From assembly GCF_008807375.1 (NCBI RefSeq), contig NZ_CP043311.1:3514001-3578000 (forward strand): a stretch of 64,000 nt of DNA, in the 5' to 3' direction. This document shows positions 42,678 to 52,890 of this stretch, piece after piece (the first letter of the stretch is position 1; every line of letters starts with the position of its first letter). Under the pieces are notes generated by a model. That model saw only the letters and a list, made by a program, of their open reading frames with translations, was not told the origin of the DNA and made no database searches. This DNA is from Pseudomonas lalkuanensis (GTDB lineage Bacteria; Pseudomonadota; Gammaproteobacteria; Pseudomonadales; Pseudomonadaceae). Both the position numbers and the translations under genes were made by a program.

Positions 42678-45389
42678 TCAGGCCTCGCTCAACAGGCCCA
42701 TGCTCTTGCCTTTCAGTACCGCCTGGGTGCGGCTACGCACCCCGAGCTTGGCGAACAGGTTGTGCAGGTGCCACTTGATGGTGGCCTCCGACAGGTGCAC
42801 GGCCTGGGCGATGTCGCGGTTGGAAAGTCCGGCCGCGACGTAGCGCAGGATCTCCCGCTCACGGTGGCTAACATCTTGATTTTCATCGAAAGTTTCAGGA
42901 TCAACGGAGAGCCGGCGACACTGCTCGCGCAGGCTCTCGGCCACCCCTTGCCAGGCGCCGGCGCGCTTGGGCTCGGCGGTGCGCCAGGCATCCCAGAGCG
43001 GCAGCAGCCACAACGCATCGTCCTGGAACAGCCGGCGATAGCCGCGATTCCAGGCCTCTTCCAGGGTGTTCTGGAACAGGTTGAAGGCCTTTTCGCTGTT
43101 ACCTTTGCGCCAATACGCCACAGAAAGTAACAGCGACAGGCGCAGGCGCCGGTCACGCTGGTGCTCGTCCTGCTGCCGTACCAGGCAATTCTCCAGGCTG
43201 GCCTGGGCCCGTTCGGGACGCCGCTCGGTCAGTGCGAGGCGCGCTTCGGTGAGGGCCAGCACCGTGTGAGCATCGGCGTAGCGCGCCAGCGGCAGCACGG
43301 ACAGGTGCTGCTGCAGCTGCAGGCAGATGCGCTCGGCCTCATTGGGCCGGCGCAACCAGAGCAGGAACTGCACCTTGCACGCCATGCCATGGGCGAAGAC
43401 CCGTTCATAGCCCGCGCCCTGGAGACCAGCCAACCATTCGTCGAGCTGGACCAGCGCCTGCTCCGCTTCGCCTGCGAAAAAGCGCGCCCGCGCCATCACC
43501 AACTGGCCGCGGCTGATCAGTTCCACCGGGGTCGCCACATCACGCCAGGTGGTGGCAAGCGGCAGTTCGGCGAGGATCGCCGCCTGGCGGTCCTGCTCGT
43601 ACAAGAGATCGGCATAAGCCAGGGCCAAGGGTCCGCCCACCCGGCTGCGCCGGCCGAACACCCGCTCCACCCGCGCGCGGGCGGTCTCGGCGATGGCGCG
43701 GCCGCGTTCCAGCTCGCCACTTTCCTTGCAGATCAAGGCCTCGATCAGGCTGGTCATGACGTGCAGGTATTCGCTGTCCGCCAGCTTGAGGTTGTCGCGT
43801 GCGACGGCTATGGCCTTGGCGGCTTCGCCGAATTCACCCATCAGCGCATAGGCCGCCGCCTGCACACAGGCCAGGCTGGCGCGGAACACCGGCTGGTTGT
43901 CCGGCACCATGGCGAGCCACTGGCGCGCGACCTTGAGGCAGGCTTCGAGCTTGTCCTGATAGAGCATCACCAGGGCCTTGAGCACCTGGGAGGCCGCCAG
44001 CAACTCGCCGAGGCCGAAGTGGATCACCTTGCCACGCCCTTGCAGCAGGCGTGTGCTGACTTCCTCGATCAGCGCCTCGGACTCGGCGAAACGCTGCTCG
44101 AAGGCCAGTTGCCAGGCATAGAAGATCTGGAACACCGGATGCTCGCGAATGACCTCGGAAGGTACTTCCTTGAGCATCGAGAGAATGCCGTACACGCGGT
44201 TGCCGGCGATCAGGCGCGCACCCTGGCGTTCCAGCATCTCGGCGGCGAAGGCGAAGTCGCGGCCGCGCAGGGCGTACTTGATGGCGCGGTCGGGCATGTC
44301 GTGGGCTTCGCACCAGCGGGCGGCGGCGTGCAGCAAGGTCGCCGGGTCGGTCTGTCGCGCCAGCCGGCCCTGGAGGAATTCGGCGAACAGGTGATGGTAG
44401 CGGAACCACTCGCCCTGCTCGTCAAGGGGAATGATGAAGAGTTGCTCGCGCTGCAAGCGCATCAGCATGTCGAGGCCATCGCGGCGCCCGGTCAGGGCGT
44501 TGCAGAGGTCGGCGCAGAAATCGTCCAGCACCGAGGTCTGGTCGAGGAACTGCTGCAGCGGCTGCGGCAGGCTGTCGAGCACATCCTCGGTCAGGTAGTC
44601 GGCGATATTGCGCTCGGTACCGCTCAGGCTGGCGAGGAAGGCCGCGCGGTCCGGGTGCCGGGCCAGCGCCAGGCTCGCCAGGTGCAGGGCGGTGATCCAA
44701 CCTTCGGTGCGGGCGTGCAGCAGGCGCACTTCGCCGTCGGACAGCGGCAGCTGACGCACTTCGCGGAAGTAGGCTCCGGTCTCGTCGAGGGTCAGGCGCA
44801 GGTCTTCCGCCTTCAGCAGCAGCGACTCCGACTCGCTGAACAGCATGCGCGGCGTGAAGCGGGTGCTGCTGACCAGGTGGACGTTGGCCGGCAGGTTCTC
44901 GATGAGATAGCGCGCGCCCTGATCCAGGGCGACATGGCGGATGCGATGGAAGTCATCGAGCATCAGGTAGAGGTCGCCGTCGATGCGCTTGAGGTCGCCG
45001 ATGAAGGCGTCGATCACCGCTTCTATGGGCCAGTTCATCTCGCCTTGCAGCAGCCCGACGGTATTGCCGCCGAAGCCGGGCAAGCAAGCATCGACGGCAG
45101 CGACCAGGTATTGCAGCAGGCGCAGCGGCTCGCTGTCGGCCTCATCGCAGGACAGCCAGGCGACGTGCGCGCCGTCGGCCTGCAGCTGCTGGCGGAACAG
45201 GCTGAGCACGGTGCTCTTGCCGAACCCGGCCGGAGCGCTGAGGACCAGCACACGGCGCTGGCGGGCGAGCTTCAGGCGCTCGATCAGGGCGCGACGCGGC
45301 AACACCGGACGGCCGCCGGCGTCGGCCGGGAACAGCTTGGTGCGCAACAGGGGAATCTGGTGCGGACGTGACAGGCAGAGGTCGGTCAT
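42678..45389 (-). CDS. MalT-like LuxR-family transcriptional regulator (downstream of pair)
   Basis: This 903-residue regulator has a STAND-type ATPase module with Walker A SAPAGFGKST (51-60) and YLMLDDFH as Walker B, a long helical repeat region (about 340-800), and a C-terminal LuxR HTH (REREILRYVAAGLSNRDIAQ through RSRTQAV). Such LAL proteins bind DNA when an inducer and ATP are present. It overlaps the upstream regulator by 4 nt (ATGA) and ends 230 nt before filA, so it likely controls the fil-like operon. Confidence 0.93.
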   Translation of the reverse strand: MTDLCLSRPHQIPLLRTKLFPADAGGRPVLPRRALIERLKLARQRRVLVLSAPAGFGKSTVLSLFRQQLQADGAHVAWLSCDEADSEPLRLLQYLVAAVDACLPGFGGNTVGLLQGEMNWPIEAVIDAFIGDLKRIDGDLYLMLDDFHRIRHVALDQGARYLIENLPANVHLVSSTRFTPRMLFSESESLLLKAEDLRLTLDETGAYFREVRQLPLSDGEVRLLHARTEGWITALHLASLALARHPDRAAFLASLSGTERNIADYLTEDVLDSLPQPLQQFLDQTSVLDDFCADLCNALTGRRDGLDMLMRLQREQLFIIPLDEQGEWFRYHHLFAEFLQGRLARQTDPATLLHAAARWCEAHDMPDRAIKYALRGRDFAFAAEMLERQGARLIAGNRVYGILSMLKEVPSEVIREHPVFQIFYAWQLAFEQRFAESEALIEEVSTRLLQGRGKVIHFGLGELLAASQVLKALVMLYQDKLEACLKVARQWLAMVPDNQPVFRASLACVQAAAYALMGEFGEAAKAIAVARDNLKLADSEYLHVMTSLIEALICKESGELERGRAIAETARARVERVFGRRSRVGGPLALAYADLLYEQDRQAAILAELPLATTWRDVATPVELISRGQLVMARARFFAGEAEQALVQLDEWLAGLQGAGYERVFAHGMACKVQFLLWLRRPNEAERICLQLQQHLSVLPLARYADAHTVLALTEARLALTERRPERAQASLENCLVRQQDEHQRDRRLRLSLLLSVAYWRKGNSEKAFNLFQNTLEEAWNRGYRRLFQDDALWLLPLWDAWRTAEPKRAGAWQGVAESLREQCRRLSVDPETFDENQDVSHREREILRYVAAGLSNRDIAQAVHLSEATIKWHLHNLFAKLGVRSRTQAVLKGKSMGLLSEA

Positions 45390-48100
45390 GGTTCGAGCAG
45401 CCCCAGCTCGCGGGCACGCCGGATCGCCTGGGTCCGGTTACGCACCTTGAGCTTTTCGTAGATGTTGTGCAGGTGCCATTTGACGGTCCCCAGCGCCAGG
45501 GCCAGCTGCTGACCGATCTCTTCGTTGGAAAGTCCCTTGGCGGCCAGGCAGACCACTTCGCGCTCACGGTCGGTGAGGCCCTCTTCGAGCACGTCCAGGG
45601 ATTTGCGCGCCTCCTGCCCCGGCCAGGAGGCCAGCAGGTCGCGGATGAACCCCTGCAGAGCGGGCTGGCGCTCGGCCGACTCCAGCTGCTGGAGCAACTG
45701 GCGAATCGCCTCGCCCTCTTCGATGAACAGGCTGCGCACACCTTCGCGCTCGGCGCTGAGCAGACATTGCACCAGCAGGCTGTGGGCCCGCTCCTGGTAG
45801 CCCAGCCGCTGGTAGCTGAGGGCCGCCAGCAGGTCCAGGCGCAGGCGCTGCAAGCCGTGCCAGTTGGGCTGGAGCTTGCCGCGCAGCTGGGTGATTTCGT
45901 GCAGGGCTTCGCTGAAGTGGCCACGGGCCTGCTGCAGGCGCACGCGGATCAGGCCCTGCACCCAGAGCGCCGAATTGGCGCCTTGGTGGGTACTGCCGCT
46001 GGCCAGCTTGTTCCAGTCCACCCCCTTGAAGCGCTGTTCGGCCCGTTTGATGCGGTCCGTGCCGGGCTCCTGGAGCGTCAGCGAAATCTCGTCGGCTACC
46101 GCCCGCGCGTAGAAGCGCCAGGACTGGTTGCGCGCGGCGAGATTCTGCATCAGCACCAGGGTGGCCTGGGCTTCCTTGGGCTTGTCCTGCATGCGCTGGA
46201 TGCGTGCGAGGAACAGCATGCCCTGGGCATAGATGTCGATCGGACGGATGACGTCGATATGGGTCAGGGCCGCTCCAAGGCGCTCTTCCAGACCGTCGAG
46301 TCGCCCCTGCTGATAGGCGATGAGGGCCTCGACGATGACCGGCAGCGCCATGGCACGGGACTTCTCGCCCAGGTGCGGCATGACCTGGGAGCGCATCTGG
46401 TCGAAGAGCATCTGTGCCTGCTTCACCTGGCCCTGCTCCAGGGCGAGGAGGATTTCCACGTTGGCCAGCTGCATGTCCAGGTAGCGGCCTTCGAGGAAGT
46501 GGTTGCGCTGCTGCGCCAAGGCCAGCAGGCGCCGCGCCTGGTCGGGCTGGGCAAGGGTCACCAGCGCCATGGCGCCGATCACCAGGATGGCCACTTCGAG
46601 GAAGGCCTGGTTGCGCCCGAGCTGGGCCTCGACCCGCCGCGCGATGGACACGCAGAGTTCGAGGTCGTCCTTCTGCAGGGCAAGGGCGGCCTTCACCGCC
46701 AGGGTGGCCAGGTACTTGTCACTGAGCTGGGTCTCGGCACGGGCGGTGCCCCAGCGCGCCAGCAGCTCGTCGAGCATCTGGTTGGCTTCGGGCAGGGCCA
46801 TTTCCGTGGCGCGGTTCCAGACGTCGGCCAGCACCAGGGTCGGATAACGCTCGGCGATCTCGTCCGGCACCTTCTGCCGCCAGCGATAGATCTTGTTCAA
46901 CTGGCCACGGTTGATCAGTTCCAGGCCGCAGCCGTCCACCAGCGCCGCGAGCATCTCCGGGTCCTCGGCCAGGCTGGCGTGCTCGATGGCGAGGTTCTGC
47001 ATGTGATGGTTGGTGAACCAGAGGCTGGCATTGAAGTGCAGTTGCTTCAGGCGCTCCGGATCACGGGCCTTGAGCCGGCTACGGAGGAAATCGGCGAACA
47101 GGTGGTGGAAGCGATACCACTGGCGCTCGCGATCCAGCGGCAGGAGGAACAGCTGCAGGGTTTCCAGCCGCTCCAGCAGGGCCTGGCCGTCGTGGCGACC
47201 GGTCAGGGCGTTGGCCAGGTCGCCGCTGAGCTGGCTGGCGATGCCCAGGGCCAGCAGGGCGTCCTGCAGATCGGCGGGCAGGTGTTCGAAGACGCTGGAC
47301 AGCAGGTACTGGCCCACGGTGGCCTGGTCGCTGCCCAGGCATTCCATCTGTTCGCTGGCCTGGGGCTGGTGGCGCAGCCACAGGCTCGCCAGCTGCACGC
47401 CTATCGCCCACCCTTCGGTATGGCTGTGAAGTGCCGCCAGTACGGCATCATCCAGCTGCAGGCCGGTGCGGGCCAGGTAGTCGCGGGTTTCCTCGGCCGA
47501 CAGGCGCAGCTCGTCGAGGCCGATTTCCAGCAGCCAGCCCTTGGCGCGCAGGGTGGCCAGGTTCAGCGGCGGCAGGGAGCGGCTGCCGACCGCCAGGGTG
47601 AAGGTGGCCGGAGCCAGGCGCACCAGGCGGCCGAGGGCGGAAAAGAGTTCCGGGTCTTTCAGCAGGTGCAGGTCGTCCAGCACCAGCAGGAGCGAACCGT
47701 TGTGCCGGGCGAGGTCCACCAGCAGGCTTTCCAGCACGGCGTTGACCGGCACCTGCATGGTGTTCTGCAGGTAGCCACGGGCGTAGTCGCCAAGGCCCGG
47801 CGCGGCTTCGCCGAGGGTCTTGAGCAGTTGCAGGAAAAAACGCGCGGGGTCGTCGTCCTCGGCCTCCAGGGAGAACCAGGCCACTGCGCTCCCGGCGGTG
47901 CGGCGCTGCTCGGCCAGGGCCGCAAGGGCGGTGGTCTTGCCGAACCCGGCGGGGGCCGAGAACAGCAGCAGGCGAGCATGGGGATGAGCGGCCAGGGCGG
48001 CCTGAACCTGGGACCTGGGCAGGTAATCGGCGGATGCCTGGGGTGTTACGAGCTTGGAGCGCTGGCGGCTACCGGCTGCGGGGTTGAGAACTGCGTCCAC
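45386..48100 (-). CDS. MalT-like LuxR-family transcriptional regulator (upstream of pair)
   Basis: This 904-residue protein has the same architecture as its neighbour: Walker A SAPAGFGKTT (48-57), LLLVLDDLHLL near 135, a helical middle, and a C-terminal LuxR HTH (REVVCLAAKGLSNEEIGQ through VRNRTQAI). The two are paralogues and are translationally coupled, suggesting a heteromeric or sequential regulator. I recall the same paired genes beside pabB in P. aeruginosa. It shares a 166-nt divergent promoter region with pabB. Confidence 0.93.
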   Translation of the reverse strand: MDAVLNPAAGSRQRSKLVTPQASADYLPRSQVQAALAAHPHARLLLFSAPAGFGKTTALAALAEQRRTAGSAVAWFSLEAEDDDPARFFLQLLKTLGEAAPGLGDYARGYLQNTMQVPVNAVLESLLVDLARHNGSLLLVLDDLHLLKDPELFSALGRLVRLAPATFTLAVGSRSLPPLNLATLRAKGWLLEIGLDELRLSAEETRDYLARTGLQLDDAVLAALHSHTEGWAIGVQLASLWLRHQPQASEQMECLGSDQATVGQYLLSSVFEHLPADLQDALLALGIASQLSGDLANALTGRHDGQALLERLETLQLFLLPLDRERQWYRFHHLFADFLRSRLKARDPERLKQLHFNASLWFTNHHMQNLAIEHASLAEDPEMLAALVDGCGLELINRGQLNKIYRWRQKVPDEIAERYPTLVLADVWNRATEMALPEANQMLDELLARWGTARAETQLSDKYLATLAVKAALALQKDDLELCVSIARRVEAQLGRNQAFLEVAILVIGAMALVTLAQPDQARRLLALAQQRNHFLEGRYLDMQLANVEILLALEQGQVKQAQMLFDQMRSQVMPHLGEKSRAMALPVIVEALIAYQQGRLDGLEERLGAALTHIDVIRPIDIYAQGMLFLARIQRMQDKPKEAQATLVLMQNLAARNQSWRFYARAVADEISLTLQEPGTDRIKRAEQRFKGVDWNKLASGSTHQGANSALWVQGLIRVRLQQARGHFSEALHEITQLRGKLQPNWHGLQRLRLDLLAALSYQRLGYQERAHSLLVQCLLSAEREGVRSLFIEEGEAIRQLLQQLESAERQPALQGFIRDLLASWPGQEARKSLDVLEEGLTDREREVVCLAAKGLSNEEIGQQLALALGTVKWHLHNIYEKLKVRNRTQAIRRARELGLLEP

Positions 48101-48266
48101 TGCCTGAATCCCTTATGTCGTTATCGTTGTGGATCGGAGGTACATCTCCGTGGGATTGGTACATAAGTAACAGAATGCTTTTCCTACGTAAACGTCAGAA
48201 AAGGCTCTAGGATCGACACTACAGGCAGACTAGAATCCGCTCCTGCATCCTGCCCGCGCCGCCCCT

Positions 48267-49616
48267 ATGCCTGACTGCCATCTACACGTCCTTCCCTATC
48301 AAGAATCTCCCTGCGAACGCTTCGCCCTGGTGCGCCAAGCGCCGGGCGCCGTGCTGCTGGACGCTGGCCGCCCGGTCGCCGAGCGTGGACGCTATGACCT
48401 ATTCAGCGCCTGGCCATTGGCAGCATTTGCAGCGATGCCGGGCGAATCGGCCAACGATTTCGCCCAGCGCCTGCGGAAGGCTCTGGCCAGCCTTGGCGAA
48501 GCCGGTCTTCCCGCGGGAATCGAGCTGCCGTTCGTCGGCGGACTGATCGGCTACCTGTCCTATGACTTCGGCCGTCGGGTGGAGCAGTTGCCGGAACAGG
48601 CCATCGACGACCTGCAACTGCCGGATGCTCGACTGGGCCTCTATGCCTGGGCGCTGGTCAGCGACCACCAGTTGCGCACCAGCCAACTGGTGTTCCACCC
48701 CAGCCTCGAAGACGCCGAGCGCGCCCGCCTGATCACCCTGTTCAGCGAGCCGGAGCCGCCGCCGTCCGCCCCCTTCCGCCTGCGGGCGCCGTTCAGCGCC
48801 AACCTGACGAAAGAGCGCTACAACAGCGCCATCGAGCGGGTGCAGGCGTACATCCAGGCCGGCGATTGCTACCAGGTGAACTTCACCCAGCGCTTCCAGG
48901 CGCCCTGCGAGGGTGACCCCTGGACCGCTTACCAGGCTCTGCGCCTGGCCTGTCCGACCCCTTTCGCCGGCTACCAGGCCCTGGATGACGGCGGCGCCAT
49001 TCTCAGCCTGTCGCCGGAACGCTTCATCAAGGTCAGCCAGGGCCAGGTGGAAACCCGTCCGATCAAGGGCACCCGGCCGCGCGGTCGCACCCCCGAAGAA
49101 GACCGCGCCCAGGCCGACGAGCTGCTGGCCAGCCGCAAGGACCGCGCCGAGAACCTGATGATCGTGGACCTGCTGCGCAACGACCTGGGGCGCAGCTGCG
49201 CCATCGGCTCGGTGCGGGTGCCCGAACTGTTCGCGCTGGAAAGCTACCCCAACGTGCATCACCTGGTGAGCGCCATCACCGGTCGCCTGGCCGACGACAA
49301 GGACGCGCTGGACCTGATTACCGGCAGCTTCCCCGGCGGCTCGATCACCGGCGCACCGAAGATTCGCGCCATGCAGATCATCGACGAGCTGGAACCCAAC
49401 CGCCGCTCGATCTACTGCGGCTCCCTCCTCTACCTGGACGTGCGCGGCGAGCTCGACAGCTCCATCGCCATCCGCACCGTGCTGGTGAAGGACGGACAGG
49501 CCAGTTGCTGGGGTGGCGGCGGCATAGTCGCCGACTCCGACTGGCAGGAGGAGTACCGGGAGTCCATCACCAAGGTGAAGGTGCTGATGCAGACGCTGGA
49601 GGGAATGGGCGAGTAA
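48267..49616 (+). CDS. pabB: Aminodeoxychorismate synthase component I
   Basis: This 449-residue chorismate-binding enzyme aminates chorismate to 4-amino-4-deoxychorismate for folate synthesis, with ammonia from PabA. The catalytic PIKGTRPRGR segment (the Lys nucleophile of PabB), ENLMIVDLLRNDLGR and PGGSITGAPKIRAMQIIDELE are intact. PIKGT, rather than the PIAGT of anthranilate synthase, supports PabB. It is monocistronic: a regulator pair diverges on the left, and a bidirectional terminator follows. Confidence 0.95.
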   Translation: MPDCHLHVLPYQESPCERFALVRQAPGAVLLDAGRPVAERGRYDLFSAWPLAAFAAMPGESANDFAQRLRKALASLGEAGLPAGIELPFVGGLIGYLSYDFGRRVEQLPEQAIDDLQLPDARLGLYAWALVSDHQLRTSQLVFHPSLEDAERARLITLFSEPEPPPSAPFRLRAPFSANLTKERYNSAIERVQAYIQAGDCYQVNFTQRFQAPCEGDPWTAYQALRLACPTPFAGYQALDDGGAILSLSPERFIKVSQGQVETRPIKGTRPRGRTPEEDRAQADELLASRKDRAENLMIVDLLRNDLGRSCAIGSVRVPELFALESYPNVHHLVSAITGRLADDKDALDLITGSFPGGSITGAPKIRAMQIIDELEPNRRSIYCGSLLYLDVRGELDSSIAIRTVLVKDGQASCWGGGGIVADSDWQEEYRESITKVKVLMQTLEGMGE

Positions 49617-49621
49617 AACCG

Positions 49622-49644
49622 TGTGGGAGCGAATTCATTCGCGA
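49622..49644. repeat. REP element (single arm)
   Basis: TGTGGGAGCGAATTCATTCG with CGA is a single REP arm 5 nt after the pabB stop, ahead of the terminator. Confidence 0.8.
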
Positions 49645-49704
49645 AATGGATCGCCGAGCCGGGAGACAACCCCTCCAGCCCAGCTCCCAGAGGGAGAGGG
49701 GAGC

Positions 49705-49732
49705 AAAAAAAGCCCGCTTTCGCGGGCTTTTT
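49705..49732. terminator. Bidirectional terminator between pabB and thrH
   Basis: AAAAAAAGCCCGC-TTT-GCGGGCTTTTT has a 6- to 7-bp stem with A and T tracts on either side, so it can end both the converging pabB and thrH transcripts. Confidence 0.93.
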
Positions 49733-49746
49733 CAAGGGCGGTAGGC

Positions 49747-50364
49747 TCAGAGGCTCAGCTGACGGCTGGAGGCCTTGATGAACTCGCGCTTGAGGTCTTC
49801 GTAGGTATGCACCGCCGGGAACTGCGGGAATTCGCGAATCACGTTTTCCGGGGCATGGAACAGGATGCCGGCATGGGCTTCGCTGAGCATGGTGGTGTCG
49901 TTGTAGGAGTCGCCGGCGGCGATCACGCGGTAGTAGAGGCTCTTGAAGGCGATCACGGACTGACGCTTGGGGTCCTTCTGGCGCAGCTGATAGCCCACCA
50001 CGCGATCAGTGTCATCGGTGATCAGGCGGTGGCAGAGCAGCGTCGGGAAGCCCAGTTGGCGCATCAGCGGCTGGGAGAATTCGTAGAAGGTGTCGGAAAG
50101 GATGACTACCTGGAAGCGCTCACGCAGCCAGTCGACGAACTCGACGGCGCCATCCAGGGGCTTCAGGGTGGCGATCACTTCCTGGATATCGGACAGCTTC
50201 AGGCCATGCTCGTCGAGGATGCGCAGGCGCTGCTTCATCAGCACGTCGTAGTCCGGGATGTCCCGGGTGGTCGCCTTCAGCGCTTCGATTCCGGTTTTTT
50301 CCGCAAAGGCGATCCAGATTTCCGGAACCAATACACCTTCAAGGTCGAGACAGGCGATTTCCAC
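49747..50364 (-). CDS. thrH: Phosphoserine phosphatase / homoserine phosphotransferase ThrH
   Basis: This 205-residue HAD-superfamily enzyme removes phosphate from phosphoserine and can pass it to homoserine. Motif I reads DLEGVL (nucleophile Asp), motif II SDTFYEF, and motif IV GDSYNDTTMLSEAHAGILF. It closely resembles P. aeruginosa ThrH as I remember it and has the same 205-residue length. I use GTG 50364 (MEIACLDLEG); TTG 50370 would add two residues. Confidence 0.94.
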   Translation of the reverse strand: MEIACLDLEGVLVPEIWIAFAEKTGIEALKATTRDIPDYDVLMKQRLRILDEHGLKLSDIQEVIATLKPLDGAVEFVDWLRERFQVVILSDTFYEFSQPLMRQLGFPTLLCHRLITDDTDRVVGYQLRQKDPKRQSVIAFKSLYYRVIAAGDSYNDTTMLSEAHAGILFHAPENVIREFPQFPAVHTYEDLKREFIKASSRQLSL

Positions 50365-50558
50365 GAGCAATTTCCCCGCATGGCTTTTTTGATTGGAGGC
50401 GGCACTCTAGCCGCTCGCCCGGTACCACGCAATGCGATGCTTATACCCAGAAACAGCAGTGGTGCTTCCTCAAGGTTATTTAGTGGCATATCCGCCCTTT
50501 GCTAAGATGCGCGCCATAGAGCGCGCCCAGCGCCAACTCCTATAAGGAAGCCTGCCTG

Positions 50559-51293
50559 ATGAGCCAACCCTTCGACGTCGCCGAGCTGGCGGCGAGCTAT
50601 GCCAGCAAGTCCCCCCAGGACATCCTCAAGCTCGCCTTCGAGCATTTCGGCGACGAACTGTGGATTTCCTTCAGCGGCGCCGAAGACGTGGTGCTGGTGG
50701 ACATGGCCTGGAAACTGAACAAGAACGTCAAGGTGTTCAGCCTGGATACCGGCCGCCTGCACCCGGAGACCTACCGTTTCATCGAGCAGGTGCGCGAGCA
50801 CTACGGCATCGCCATCGAGGTGCTGTCGCCGGACCCGCGCCTGCTGGAGCCCTTCGTCAAGGAAAAGGGCCTGTTCAGCTTCTTCAAGGACGGTCACGGC
50901 GAATGCTGCGGCATCCGCAAGATCGAACCGCTGCGGCGCAAACTCGCTACCGTGACCGCCTGGGCCACCGGCCAGCGCCGCGACCAGAGCCCGGGCACCC
51001 GTTCGCAGGTGGCGGTGCTGGAAGTGGATGGCGCCTTCTCCACCCCGGACAAGCCGCTGTACAAGTTCAACCCGCTGGCGCAGATGACCAGCGAGGAAGT
51101 CTGGGCCTATATCCGCATGCTGGAGATTCCCTACAACCCGCTGCATGAGCGCGGTTTCATCAGCATCGGCTGCGAACCCTGCACCCGCCCGGTGCTGCCG
51201 AACCAGCACGAGCGTGAAGGCCGCTGGTGGTGGGAAGAAGCCACCCAGAAGGAATGCGGCCTGCACGCCGGCAACCTGATCAGCAAGGCTTGA
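50559..51293 (+). CDS. cysH: Adenylylsulfate reductase, assimilatory, thioredoxin-dependent
   Basis: This 244-residue reductase converts APS to sulfite in cysteine synthesis. The 4Fe-4S cluster ligands that mark APS (rather than PAPS) reductases are present: a CC pair in [10 protein letters not shown] and CEPC in IGCEPCTRP. The catalytic cysteine is in the C-terminal KECGLH motif. An ATAAGGAAG site precedes ATG 50559. A CxxC protein gene follows 3 nt after the stop. Confidence 0.96.
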   Translation: MSQPFDVAELAASYASKSPQDILKLAFEHFGDELWISFSGAEDVVLVDMAWKLNKNVKVFSLDTGRLHPETYRFIEQVREHYGIAIEVLSPDPRLLEPFVKEKGLFSFFKDGHGECCGIRKIEPLRRKLATVTAWATGQRRDQSPGTRSQVAVLEVDGAFSTPDKPLYKFNPLAQMTSEEVWAYIRMLEIPYNPLHERGFISIGCEPCTRPVLPNQHEREGRWWWEEATQKECGLHAGNLISKA

Positions 51294-51296
51294 GCC

Positions 51297-51650
51297 ATGC
51301 GCATCACCCTGGTGAAGAAAGTCCTGGCCGATGGCCAGGACTGCCGCAAATGCCAGGATGTGATGGAACGGCTGGAGCGCGACGGCCACCTGGGGCGGAT
51401 CGACCGCATCCTCGTGGCCGACGAGCGCAACCCGGCCAGCGCCGGCTGGATGGCGGCGCAGCATTACGGCGTGGATACCGCACCTTTCTTCGTGGTGCGT
51501 GACGACGATGGCCGCGAGCAGGTCTACACCGTGTTCCTCGCCTTCGTCCGCAACGTTTTGAAGCCACTCTCCCCCGCCGCTGCGCCCGCGAGCGAGGAAG
51601 TGGGTCAACTCAGGAACCTGGCCAATCGCGACGGCCTGGATCGGCTCTGA
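51297..51650 (+). CDS. Thioredoxin-fold-like CxxC protein coupled to cysH
   Basis: This 117-residue protein begins MRITLVKKVLADGQDCRKCQDV with C16-RK-C19, then APFFVVRDDDG, a thioredoxin-like strand preceded by a cis-Pro type (APF) turn. It looks like a small redox protein, possibly the reductant for CysH or a persulfide carrier. It starts 3 nt after cysH, so the two are co-translated. The family is unnamed to me. Confidence 0.8.
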   Translation: MRITLVKKVLADGQDCRKCQDVMERLERDGHLGRIDRILVADERNPASAGWMAAQHYGVDTAPFFVVRDDDGREQVYTVFLAFVRNVLKPLSPAAAPASEEVGQLRNLANRDGLDRL

Positions 51651-51660
51651 ATCCCACCCA

Positions 51661-51685
51661 TGTGGGAGCGAACTCATTCGCGAAG
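51661..51685. repeat. REP element (single arm)
   Basis: TGTGGGAGCGAACTCATTCG followed by CGAAG, 10 nt after the CxxC gene. It is one arm of the window-wide REP family. Confidence 0.8.
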
Positions 51686-51751
51686 CGGCCAACCCCAAAG
51701 GCCAGTGGTTGCGATGGGTATCGCCCCACTCCGCCCCCCCTACGAAAGCGC

Positions 51752-51786
51752 AAAAGAAAAGCCCGGCATTTGCCGGGCTTTTCTTT
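51752..51786. terminator. Bidirectional terminator between the cysH operon and cysB
   Basis: AAAAGAAAAGCCCGGCATTTGCCGGGCTTTTCTTT has a long stem (AAAAGCCCGGC/GCCGGGCTTTT) and serves both converging transcripts. Confidence 0.93.
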
Positions 51787-51796
51787 GGGATGCCAG

Positions 51797-52780
<984 letters not shown>

Positions 52781-52818
52781 TCAAAGCGATTACGCCGCAG
52801 GATGTCGACGGCGTTTAT

Positions 52819-52834
52819 AACCATATTAATGGTT
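52819..52834. promoter_or_regulatory. Inverted repeat AACCAT-ATTA-ATGGTT upstream of cysB
   Basis: A perfect 6-bp inverted repeat in an A/T-rich stretch 48 nt before cysB. The T-rich flank continues as ACGTTTTTTT. LysR regulators often bind an imperfect palindrome at their own promoter; CysB binding here is an inference. Confidence 0.4.
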
Positions 52835-52890
52835 TGCTGAATAAAACTAGACGTTTTTTTCTGCTTTGCCCAACGTGCGACCAGCGGCGG

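Noticed and set aside
45368..48166. A 932-codon open frame on the plus strand opposite the upstream MalT-like regulator
   Set aside because: It is a mirror frame caused by GC-biased codons. Its translation is low-complexity (Gln, Gly, His, Val-rich) without domains, while the minus strand encodes a complete regulator with Walker A and HTH.
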